From Linnemannia schmuckeri (lineage: Eukaryota > Mortierellomycota > Mortierellomycetes > Mortierellales > Mortierellaceae): DNA of 64,000 nucleotides. A program made the position numbers and the translations under genes. The stretch is from the NCBI GenBank assembly GCA_029449235.1, contig JANATG010000002.1, positions 4,402,001 to 4,466,000 of the forward strand, written 5' to 3'. A model generated the notes under the pieces. The model was given only the letters and a program-made list of their open reading frames with translations. It did not search any database and was not told the origin of the DNA. This document shows, piece by piece, positions 49,549 to 60,175 of the stretch. The stretch's first letter is position 1. Each line of letters starts with the position of its first letter.

Positions 49549-50661
49549 AATATGTACGATAGCGCGTATTTACCTCGTCCGCCTTGTGCCTACCTTATCA
49601 GCCATCACCACCACTGAATTTATTTCCCTTCAAGGCGTACCGCGCACAACTGACAATGCATCCAGCATGCAGTATTTCGTAAAAAAAAACGTCTGTTCTT
49701 CTGCAGCCAAGGGTATGAGAGGAAAAACGCGTCAAATTCTCTTCCTTCAACTCTCTATACTCTAGCCATCTTCATTTTTTTTTTTTACAAAAACAAGTGA
49801 TATCTGCTTTTGACAATGACAGGGGTAGAGACGATGAACTGTTGAAGTATGCATCCCATGTCATGTTTCTGCATAAGATATTTTGACCTCAGAAGAATAA
49901 AGGGATTGAATAAATGAGTTTGTACCACACTGGCTCGACGCCATGGAATAGACGAATGGCTAAAGTTGAATGACTTTTTCACTTTTGCAAGAATTACAGA
50001 CGCACACACGCGTGTTACACAAGAAAAATGACACGTATTCTCAAAAACTCAAAGGACAAGTTAAAAAGCGAGAGAACGTTGCTAAAGGCGCGACTCTGTA
50101 AGCCGCCACATTCAAGGAACGAGCATTTATGCTAAAGCCCTGTGTGAGAAAAGTAAACGTCGTCGTGTCGTTCTTATTTTTTTTTACGTATCTTGTTTTT
50201 AAAAAATCAACCAACACGATCACAAAGAAATCGATGACGAGATCCTTTTTATGACGTTGAAATATTGAAAGCACTTAAAAAGAACGCGGCCTACCTCAAG
50301 ACACTTCCTCCATGAACCAGTCAACGAAATAGGAAAACGGTGGCCCTTGTATTGACTAAATACGCAACGAAGCCTTCAGTTAAATTACATTTTCTGTCCA
50401 TCCTTAAAACCCATACAAAAAAAAAGATGCAAAAATCATTCAAGGGATAACGATATCATTGACACTCGGTACCCGGTTAAAATGACGTACGATAGCTAGA
50501 GCATTTTCTCTTCTAGGTTGCTTTTTTTTTAGGGTACAAAAAAAACCAAGATACAATCAAAACACGACTACCTGCCAAAACTATCTTTTCATCCTCCATT
50601 TGTAATTTCCTTAACAACAAAAACAAAGAAAAAGTGACACCGCGTTAGTGAATGACCTCGA

Positions 50662-50693
<32 letters not shown>

Positions 50694-51869
50694 ATCTCAC
50701 GGTTCTCAAGGTCAACCCAGGGAATCTAACTCCTCCCTCACCTACCAGACCGCATCATATCTCAAAGACACATAAATGGGCCCTAAAAATCCTGAAAGTA
50801 GCTGCTTGTTACCAAAGGTTAAGGAGGCTGATGAGACAGCACATCCAATGAACACATAACACCATCAAAAAAGAGCACGCGTTCTGGGTATAACGCAACC
50901 CCTACGTATATGAGAAAGGAACCCCCCCCGCACACACTATATTCTCCTGACTGAAAGGCCAGGTCGAACAAGGAGCACCGACATTTGCAATACTATTATC
51001 CAGCATCTACTTGTTGAGTGAAAAGATTAAGGAAAAGCGCGAAGGCGGCAAAGCCATATCGTGCCATGTGAACATTAAACAAGGGACAATGTTATCACGG
51101 CCAGTCGTAACCATAATTGCTATTTCATAAATAAAAGGACCACATTCCAGTGAACTCTGATGGTAAATTATGTCAAGAACAAAATACATCTTCCACAAAT
51201 TGCCCCTCCTGTGATCGGCAAAAAAGAGGTCACCACAACCACCTCAACTTATATCAAAGAGAAATCATCCATGCAACTAAAGGAAAACGCTATTTGAAAC
51301 CTCAAGAATCGCCCAACTGACAAAAATAAGTGATGGAGCATAGAGCATCTCACAGACGCGTGGACAACTCACTAGCCCTCAGGGAATCGAGCTCGTATTC
51401 ATCCTTCTCAAAAGTCTCGTCAAAGTCTTAATAAAAGTTTCGCTGGACACATTCTAACACCGTCCGACAGCTACTCGTTGAGTGGAAAGAAATAAGGATA
51501 CAGTTCGAAAATCGAAAACAAAATGTGGCACAGTACAATAGCACAATGTCATCAAAATAAGCAAAGACCTGATATCTCCACAGCTGACCGCGAACAGCAT
51601 GTGGTTGAATCTCAAAGATTGAAAAGGAGTACGTTACAATAACCAGACGAATTTTTACCCATGTCCCCGTATGTTTTGTACAAATAAAATTTTAATGGTA
51701 AATGGTCAAAACGACACAAGGTCAACAGATCGCCTCCCTTCCGACCGACAAAATAAAATCACATCATACATAGACCGGATCCTCTTCAACCTTCCTCCAG
51801 CATCTCAAAGCAGTGCGGCGCTTCGACAAACGGCATCGTCGACCTCATCGCCGCTATCAATCTCCCATT

Positions 51870-53044
51870 TTAAAAGCTCTCAAGGGTCATTTGCTTGGCG
51901 ATATCAGTGTTCTCAACCGCGCCACAGAACTCTTCAAAGGAGATACGACCGTCCATGTCCTTGTCAGCCTCCATGATGGTCTTGTCGACAATCTGCTGAA
52001 GCTGGTTATCCTTTAAGTTCGAGCCTACCATCATCTTCAGCACCAGGAATAGCTCGCCGTTCGAGATAAACCCGTCCCTGTCCATATCATATACCTTGAA
52101 CGCAACTATTTTCATCGCGCATTGTGCGGAGAGAAAGGCGAAAGGAGAATTATTAGGTCACATGTAAATGAAGCGTGGTCTTGCAACTGACGGGCAAAAA
52201 AATGAACAAATACAACAGGGTATTCAACGACATCAAACATAGAACAGCCACCTAGCCATCAAAAACAAAACGAAAAGCAGAAAACAAACAAAGTAAACTT
52301 ACAGCGAAGCTTTTCTATTTTGTTGCCCTTATTGCTGAATGCCGAGAGACCGGCAATGAACTCCTTAAAATCCACATCTCCACCACCGTCCTCGTCCATA
52401 ATCGCAATCAGACGGGATGCGAGAGGGTTGGTCGCAATCTGGGGAATCGCCAGAAACTCTTCCTTGTCGATCGAGCCTGACCCATCCTTGTCCAGCTTCA
52501 TGAACCGCTTGTACAGTCTTTGGATCTCCTCCGCCGTGACTATTGGGTTAGGGAATGTTTGTCCGGAGTCAGATTGGTGATAGTAGTAGCAAGAGTAGGT
52601 TGTTTGTTGGTTTTATTGTTGTGTTTGTTGTTGAGTTCCGTGGTATTCGATGGGCGTGGCGTGATAGATGGCGAATTGAGGGTCGTACATTGCGGAAAAC
52701 AAGTTGAAATAGACAAGGCGAGGCGAGACGAGGCGAAGGTTGAAGGGTACACAGGTGTGATATATTATGACGAAGATATGAGAAAAAAAAATACCAGCAG
52801 GGTCAGTTTACAGTCCATGGACTAGGTTCACCAGCAAGCGCAACAGACAGCCACCGTGCGAAAACAAGTACAAGCAGCATTAGCCGTTCGCTGCTCGTTG
52901 TTCCCAATGAATCAATTCTCCAACAATTGTCGCTTTGGTTGTGTGTGCATTGCGCTGTGCTCGAATGAGCAGCGATTGTGAAAGTTGCTTACAGTTGGAG
53001 TCCCTGACCATCTCCTCGAGTGGCTGTGATACACCTTGACCCAT
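51870..53044 (-). CDS. CNB1: Calcineurin regulatory subunit B
   Basis: Calcium-binding regulatory subunit of the protein phosphatase calcineurin, needed for activation of the catalytic A subunit in Ca2+ signalling. Three exons, 52993-53044, 52303-52539 and 51870-52105, join in frame to 174 residues, the normal length. The N-terminus MGQGVSQ has Gly2 for N-myristoylation, as in known homologues. Four EF-hand loops are visible in order: DKDGSGSIDKEE, DEDGGGDVDFKE, DMDRDGFISNGE and DKDMDGRISFEE, all with intact ligand positions. The stretch FLVLKMMVGSNLKDNQLQQ is near-invariant in the family. The first intron is 453 bases. Upstream is a pyrimidine/purine-biased promoter with a CACGTG box. It is not confusable with calmodulin because of the N-terminus and the conserved linker. 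Confidence 0.97.
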
Positions 53045-53696
53045 GTTCGGTTATATAGTTCGCGTTTCTTGGTTGTAGTGGTAAGGTGTTGTTGTTGCGT
53101 TGTTGACGTGCGCCTTTGTTGGTCCGTGTTTCAAGTCCTGGAGAGTCGGGATGTATTTAAGGGAGTGATGATGTGTTGAGAGAAAGAAGAAAGAATTGAA
53201 AGAAAAGGAAAAGCGAGGCAGTCGACCCCCTTGCTTTTTTTGGTTATGACCAAAAATGAGACTGAAATAATATTTTGTCCGTCCGCCCCTCTCATTTCTC
53301 GTCCTTTTTTTTTTCTTGCTCCACACGTGAGCGTGACGTGAGAATAAGGCGCCACAGGACGTCAAACAGGGCGCAGTCTCACTGCCCATACAAACAAGTC
53401 AGCCAAAAGTTATCCTATCCAGGCACCACTGCCCGCGCACACTCCTGCAGGATAGTTACGACAGGAAGAATAAAAAAAAAAAAAAAAAATAGACAACTTT
53501 TTGACACACATCTCCCATGCCCTTTCGCTTCTTATAAACTTGCTGGACTTTTGGACCACTGAAAGACTGCAAAAAAAAAATCCACTACAACAGTGAGCAA
53601 TAGACCAATGCAGCGTACAAGAACACCCTTTTGAAAATAAACTATATAATTGTATTTTATGTCTATCGACGGAGTCCCTTCGAACATCCTTTAATC
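53045..53696. other. Intergenic between calcineurin B and MTAP genes
   Basis: No gene is seen. It holds the calcineurin B promoter and the MTAP 3' flank, with an A18 run near 53472-53489. Confidence 0.55.
53324..53329. promoter_or_regulatory. CACGTG E-box upstream of calcineurin B
   Basis: CACGTG lies 280 bases upstream of the CNB1 start, followed seven bases on by GTGACGTG. Such sites bind bHLH or bZIP factors. A role here is inferred from position. Confidence 0.25.
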
Positions 53697-54907
53697 TTAA
53701 ACGGTATAGTATCCAGGAAGCAAGAATTCCAACTTCTTAACAGCTTCCGCACTGCGTCTCTCAGGGGCAGTCATACACGCAAACCTCATGCTTCCCTTCA
53801 AACCCTCCGAAACCTGCCCATTCTCAATAACCTTCTCCAAACCTGGCAAAATAGCCGCCAACAATCTATGAGCATTGTTCGAGTTCGCCTTCAAGTTTGC
53901 AACAACCGCCTCAACCGTAACAGCAACCTCGTGCTCCTTCCAACAATCATAATCCGTCGACATGCAAATCATCTGATAAGCAATCTCGGCTTCACGGGCA
54001 AGCTTGGCCTCGGGGAGAACACTCATGTTGATCAAATCCGCACCGAAAGAACGATACATGTGAGATTCTGCGCGGGTCGAGAACTGAGGTCCCTCCATAC
54101 AGATCAAAGTCTTTTGACGATGGAAATCTCCGCCCTCAATCACGCCACGCTGGTCCCAAATCACTTGCTCAAGGACTGCGGAGAAGGGGTCAGCAAACAT
54201 GGCGTGGGCGACCAAACCATCCTCAAAGAAGGTCGAGGGGCGGATGCCCTTGGTGCGGTCAATGATCTGCGAGGGGAGGACAAAGTCGCGGGGCTTGAGT
54301 TCCTCACGGAGGGATCCGACTGCAGAGTAGGCAATGATGGCCTCAACACCAAGGGACTTGAGGGCCGCAATGTTGGCACGTGCGGGGACCTCAGAGGGGG
54401 TCAAGTAGTGACCACGGCCGTGGCGGGCCAAAAATGCAATGTGGAGACCGGAAGCTGTCTTGGCAATAGTAATAGCATCGCTAGGCTTGCCCCAAGGCTA
54501 ATTATTGGTCAATTGAATAGCAGTAAGTTTGAGATAGAAGGAGCATGCTTTCACAAGCGTTCTGCTCGGCAACAGGCATAATATGAAAAGTCAATTGAAA
54601 TTCGAAAAGTAGAAGCAATTGAAAAAAGAACTTACGGTGTCGGGGTTGACCTCGGTAACGTGCGTAAGACCTTCGAGGTTGTAGAGTCCACTTCCGCCAA
54701 TAATGGCAATCTTGACAGGCTGTTGTTGTTCATGAATGAAGTGAAAGTGGAATGCAAATAAAAAAGGGAGGTTAGCACCATTGACTTTGTTTTAGTCTCT
54801 TTTCAGAGAACAGGTTCTTTTTTCGTCCTTGTTTTTTCATAGACGAGAGAGTGAGTGAATGAATAATAAGAAACAAATAGAAAGAGTTGACTTGCAGGAT
54901 GAGTCAT
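53697..54907 (-). CDS. MEU1: S-methyl-5'-thioadenosine phosphorylase (methionine salvage)
   Basis: Cleaves methylthioadenosine with phosphate to adenine and methylthioribose-1-phosphate, recycling the by-product of polyamine synthesis. Exons 54896-54907, 54636-54719 and 53697-54497 join in frame to 298 residues, close to the usual 280-300. Landmarks are KIAIIGGSGL at the N-terminus, FGKP-type PWGKPSDA, LARHGRGH, IAYSAVGSLREE, MEGPQFSTRAESHMYRSFGA, INMSVLPEAKLAREAEI and the signature STDYDCWKEHE. The last separates MTAP from purine nucleoside phosphorylase. The first exon is only 12 bases (ATG ACT CAT CCT) and its intron would start GCAAGT rather than GT. This makes a GC-AG intron, the only reading that keeps phase. 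Neither the 12-base exon nor the start is certain; the rest of the gene is. Confidence 0.93.
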
Positions 54908-55115
54908 GGTGCGGTGTGGATGAATATGTTTCTGCGGAAGGAGTTGATGCTGGAACAGAGCAATGAAAAAAGAAGAAAAAAGAAGGGGAACGTTTTCTTT
55001 TCGTTGGTCCTGGAAAATGCATTTTCGTCTAGCGGTGTTTTTATTGTTTTCCCGTGAAAAAGAAAAATGTGACTGTGCACTACTGATAACGGCCAGAGTG
55101 GCTGAAGGCTGACAA

Positions 55116-58100
55116 CTAGAGCAGCTTGATCTTGCGGGCAATCAACATGAACAGACCCGCTGCAATGAATATCGCGGTGACAATCCAAAAGAACCACGCC
55201 AGATCCTCAGACTCCTGTCCTGGCACCGGCACATTCATCCCCCACAAACCTGTCACAAGATTCATCGGCAGCACAATACTTCCAAGGACCTATGTGTCAT
55301 ATTCGGAAAAAAATGAATAGGTTAATAACTGTATTCATGGACACTCAAAATATGCAGAAAGTTGAATGATAGACCAAAAAAAAACACTTACGGTGAGCTT
55401 GGTGAGGACGTCGTTGGTCTCGTTGGAGGCAGAGGTCATTTCGATGTTGATTTGGGCAAGGTAGTTCGAGTGTGACCGGGACAAGATCTTTTCATAATGC
55501 GACAAGTTCTGCAGCATCGTGATGATATGGTCTACGAGCAACAAGAAAAGACAAGTGTCAATCAATCGTTCAAGCATCGCAGACGAGCAGTATATCCAGT
55601 AGAAATAAACATCCGGCTCGAAGCATACCCTGGATGTCACCCATGAAGAGGCCGATCTCACCCGTGTTCTTGCGTCCCATACGGCCCTCGTATCGCTTAA
55701 TCAAGCCCTTGATGACATCGGCTTTGCCCGTGAGCAGGCGGAGCAAGCTCATGACCCGCTTTCGGCAATTACCAATCCTCCGCAACATGTCTGACTGCTC
55801 TGACTCTTTCAAAATAAGAACTAGCTCGTCAATCATGTCGACCTCCGCCTCGATTTCCCCGATCAACGGTGCGAACGTGTCTACAATGTCGTCGATTATC
55901 GCATAATTGATCCAGTCTGGAGTCACCTCGATCCTATCCTTTAAATGTCGGATCCTCTTTCTCACATTTCTACAATGCGGCACTGGTCGGAAATGATACT
56001 ATTGTCAAAGTAAAAGATGGGCAGTATGAGAATGACATGGTATGTAATTTAAACCGGATGGAAGATGCCAAGGAGACATGAGAAATGACTTACAGAAATG
56101 ATGCCGCCGGGGAAAACAAGGGTATATATGCTCATAGGGCTCAAAAAGTTGTTGCTGTTGGGGTCGAGTACAAACGTCCGGAAGCAGACAAAGTAATAGT
56201 TGAGGAACATCTCGCACTTTTCCCGTCCTTCTTCCATCAGGATATCCTCTGTCGTCAGGGGATGAATTCTAAAGACCTTTGAATATAAATGGAAAATTGC
56301 TAAATCAACATAAAGCCCACGAGGTCATGCAGCGCAATAAATACCAACAGTGCTCACAAAAAAATGATGAACACACACCTGACTGAGCATGCGAATCTCC
56401 TCGTCAGTGGGCGCTAAGACATCCAGCCAAAAATACCCTGCCTGCAACATGTTGGACAGGGTCTGGCCCCTCGGAGGAATCTCACCCAATGTTTGCGCGT
56501 GCACAGTAACAGATGCTGTCGAATAGAGTGTGAATCGATACGCATCATCCAGCGGGACCTAAATTGTGCGACATGGAAAGAAAAGTGAACTTCTATTAGC
56601 CAACTGATTTTCCATTTTTTACTGTTTTTCAGTTCCAGTTGCGCATGTATGTGTGTTTACTTGAGTCTTGTCTCGCTCGCCAAAGAGGCTGTAGCCTCGT
56701 TCAGGGATTCCAAAGTTTTTGCCTGGGATTGAACCATAATTCAAGTCCTGTGCTGATTTGGTCGAGAGTGGGGTTGAGCTGGTGAAGGACGTTCCTCTGA
56801 GTTTGGATAAGAATCCGCCTGTGGCACTTCTGGACCTTGCCTGGGATCCTGGGGTTGTTTTGGCTGTCCCGTTCTCTGAGGTTGACATCATCCTATGAGT
56901 CTTGATCTGCTCTAGTCGAATGTAGTCTTCCAATGAGACATAATCGATCTCCATATTGGTGGCAGGTAATGGATAGCACACCTGGTTGTGGAATGGTGAC
57001 AATTGGCAAAAAAAAGTTCGTTAGTTCAGAACATCGAAAGAAAGAAAGAAAAAAAATAAGGTGTATGTAGGAGACTTGTGGATGAACTGTGTCAGTCAAA
57101 GCGGAGCGCTGATCACTTCCAAATCTAGACCTTAAATCGAATAAAAGTAATGGAAAAAAACTTACGTCTTCCTCAGCGACAGAGTGCCGCCGGCTGGAAA
57201 AGTCATGGCTCGAGTCAGTAACATCCTCATAGTCATAGTGGTGCGATGATCCGTTGGTTTCCATGTCAATCACACGCGCGCCCTTCTTGGCCTCCCTTTG
57301 AATCTTGGACAGTCGCGCATGGAGCGGGACAGGCGAAGGGGTCATCATTCGTGGCAGAGGACCCATCACTTCCAGAACCGTTGGGGACGACGAGAGCACA
57401 GTCCTGGCAGGGCGTTCTCGATCTAAATCGACAGTACCGTTATGTGGCAGATCCTGCTCACTGCCTGTGATGATCTGCGGCATGATCAATGTGTCCTCTG
57501 TAATGTCCCTGTTGTGGTGGTCTGAGTCACTGCTGCGGTCGCTGAGCTTAGGGCTCGATCCAGACGACTGTTGTCCTGTTGGTTGACGCGAGTTGACAAG
57601 GTGTGCCTGTGATGAAAAGGAGTGAGAACGGGTCGATGTAACTGAAGGTCCTTGTAATGGCGATGGGTTGGGTGGGGACGGCTTGCGATAACTACGATGG
57701 GATGAGGTTGAAGAAGGATGGAATCCGGAGAGTCGGACCCGCTGCGGTGTCGATCCGTTGTTGTTGCTGTTATCGTTGTTTGGGGGATCACAGTGGACGG
57801 TGTGCTGCGAGGCAGGTCGATCTGAACCGTAGGTTGGCGGGAGTGTGTTTTGGAGTTGCTCTTGGTGTAGTCGATCTTGAAACTGTCGTTGCAGCGGCTG
57901 ATGGTCGACAAAGGAGTCACCGTATAGTAAAGGTGATGATCCTTCAAAACTGTCAGAGTAGTTGCCCGCGTCGAGTGACCTGGAGGAAAAGGAAAACGAC
58001 GAGTTGCAAGTAGAACCAGCCAGGAGAGGTGCCGTCCCCCTAGAGGACTGTGCTCCTACTCCTCCTGTAGTTCCTACTCCATGGTGATGATGGTCTAACA

Positions 58101-58413
58101 GCTCTTGTTGTTGTTCCCGTTGTTCCCGTTCCCGTTCTCTGTCACGCTTAGACCTGCGTCGACGCCTTCCGGAGCGGTCTGAGCCAGAGTCGGCCGCGTG
58201 ATCCATATCGTTGTTGCCATAATGGACGTGATTAGCATGATTATTGTCGTTGGAGAAAGAGAGGTCGTCGTGGAGAGAGAGTATGCTCTTGGAGAGTGCG
58301 GACAATTCAGAGGGAGTCCGCCGTGGCGAGGGTCGACTATGATTGCGAGTAGGAACAGCGGCAGCAGCAAAGGAAGAGGGGGAGGCAGGGGTTGGGGTTG
58401 TCCGTTGATCCAT
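55116..58413 (-). CDS. CorA/Alr-type magnesium transporter
   Basis: Divalent cation channel of the CorA superfamily, Alr1/Mnr2 branch. Seven exons, 57166-58413, 56661-56981, 56379-56558, 56094-56276, 55629-55998, 55392-55531 and 55116-55289, join in frame to 871 residues. The first 520 or so residues are disordered, with Ser, His, Asn and Arg runs, as in yeast Alr and Mnr2 proteins. The cytosolic funnel domain follows, with the strings FWLDVLAPTDEEI, IHPLTTEDILMEEGREKCE and HFRPVPHCRNVRKRI. Two C-terminal membrane helices frame the diagnostic GMN motif (831-833) in GLWGMNVPVPGQ. The last helix (about 844-865) is followed by a short basic tail, RKIKLL. Alr1 works at the plasma membrane and Mnr2 at the vacuole; the sequence does not decide which applies here. 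Pyrimidine-rich sequence on the coding strand lies upstream. Confidence 0.94.
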
Positions 58414-58813
58414 TCTCTTGCTTTTTTGTTTGTTGGGTTGATTAGACGAAAGGGGTGAATGAATGGGGTGAGAAAAAAAGGAAGAAGAGGAGAACAAAGC
58501 GTGTGTGCTGAACCGAATAACAATAAAAAAAAAGAGAGAGAGAGTGAGAAAGAGGGAAAACGAATGTAATAGCGAGACAAATAGGAATGGAATGGGAGTG
58601 TGATGTATTGTTTAGCGGAAGTGTTGAAAAGATAAAGAGTGCAAAAGGGAATGTATGCAAAGGATAAGAAATGAAGAGAGAAAGGGATAGAGGACACACG
58701 ACCTCGTGAGATCAAGGGGGAGGAAGAACAGTGGAAGAGGAGAGAAGTGAAGTGAAAGGGAAAGAGAAAGGGAAAAGTGAAGACAAGGCACGAATAAAAA
58801 ACTGAGTGAGGGA

Positions 58814-58850
<37 letters not shown>

Positions 58851-59766
58851 AAGCTGCAGCATGAAATGAAAGTCATGAAGACGAGAGGGACATGGACGGA
58901 CCACCCACTCCACAACAACATGCAATTTGAACACAGCAAAAACGCACAGAAATCAAAAAAAACCACTTTCTCACACTACTGACTACACGTTACTATGTTC
59001 AACTGGCGACAGTTTAACCTTCGTGCTACGATGGCGCCATGAAACGCGTACACACACACCGCTGTTGGTACCTGCTTCTACTGCTGCTCCGCCTTGCATC
59101 GCATCCTAAAACACTGCAGTCGCTAGAAAGCAACCTTCATATCGAGAACAGGTCAAGTGGAGGTCATCGACTCGTCATGTCATCGCGTCACGTGGAGCAT
59201 TTTCCTACAGCTCTCACTGGCCTAGAAAACTTCCGTGCTCTTGACGTGTAATGAACTAATTAATGATACCTCATTGTCGTTTGCTCGCTCGCTCTTTCTC
59301 GCCCTCTCTTTCACAACGCACACACTCTCTTTTATACTGCAACGATTTAATACTCTGCAACTATGCGCATAGGCATAGAAAAAAGCGAGAGATACGCTAG
59401 TTGCGTGCAGCGCAGGAACAACAAAAAACCGCAATGAACAACAATAGACTCTTGAGTTGCCGCATCCCTTCAGTTGCTTCTCTGTCTCCTTCTCCTTACT
59501 CCTTTCTTTAATCTTCATTCTCACTTATTGCCTCCTACTTTCAAAATCCAACAGCGACCATATATTCTTTCTTTTCTCCTTCTTTAGTTGGTCCTTCTTT
59601 ATTCTCTCACATTGAACAGACCCCGGATCAATAATCCAGAACAAACAAAACCAACATCCCTGTGGTGTTCGGCTATTTTGTGCTATTATTCTACCTCTTA
59701 CTTCCTCCTGAGGCATATCACTCCTTTTCTATCTTTTTTCTCACACTCACCATCAGTTCACTACCC

Positions 59767-60132
59767 ATGCAATCCATCTTCCCTGCCCATAATGGTGCAG
59801 TTGGGATGAAGGCATCTGAATCATTATTTTTCACTAAAGATCTCTTCCATCCAAGGGCAAAAGAGCATGAGAGTCTCCATCAAATGAGGTAACTGTGTAA
59901 ATAAGCACACGACACACAAGTAAAAAAAATGCTGTGAAGTAAGAGCACCCCCTCGCTCCCATCACCTCCCTACTGACCGACCGACCGACCGACCATTAAC
60001 TTCTTGTTGTGTCTTGGTCGTGTGAGCAAAAGAAGTTGACAATCCATCCATCTCCTTTTTTTTTTGTCTCCTAGCCTAGTCATGGATTTTATATTACAGT
60101 ATGAAAGAATGATGAGAAAATCAATTGCCTAG
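59767..60132 (+). CDS. Hypothetical small two-exon protein
   Basis: A 250-base pyrimidine-rich tract (59450-59760) precedes an ATG at 59767, the layout seen before the secure genes here. Exon 59767-59888 and exon 60075-60129 (stop at 60130-60132) could join through a GT-AG intron with a fine T-rich acceptor (TTTTTTGTCTCCTAG). They would give about 59 residues beginning MQSIFPAHNGAVGMKASES and ending in a helical MDFILQYERMMRKSIA. No family is recognised. The length is too short for codon statistics by eye, so it could be chance. Confidence 0.22.
59975..59994. repeat. (GACC)5 microsatellite
   Basis: Five perfect tetranucleotide units in the last gene-poor stretch. Confidence 0.85.
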
Positions 60133-60175
60133 TGCGGATCACAAATGAGAGACGTGGTTCTTGCCTGAGATTTCG
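60104..60175 (+). ncRNA. Weak C/D-box snoRNA-like candidate
   Basis: A C-box-like ATGATGA (60109-60115) and a D-box-like CTGA (60165-60168) are 49 bases apart. They are flanked by GAAA and TTTC, which could pair as a short terminal stem. No target complementarity was verified, and internal C'/D' boxes are not clear. It overlaps the hypothetical small gene, so at most one of the two is real. Confidence 0.15.

Larger units (their letters stand above)
45934..51869. other. 5.9 kb gene-poor stretch with an isolated VPS10-like exon
   Basis: Apart from the VPS10-like exon and a possible stray exon (both listed separately), I find no supported gene. It includes A35 at 48297-48331, A30 at 50663-50692 and a perfect hairpin at 49501-49548. 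Around 51.0 and 51.47 kb there are two diverged copies of a 100-base segment. Base composition is AT-rich with dense stops in all frames, as in the 20-26 kb stretch. Confidence 0.55.

Noticed and set aside
49415..49765. 116-codon open frame starting with ATG
   Set aside because: It runs straight through the perfect hairpin, has no recognisable domain, and its codon use matches the non-coding surroundings.
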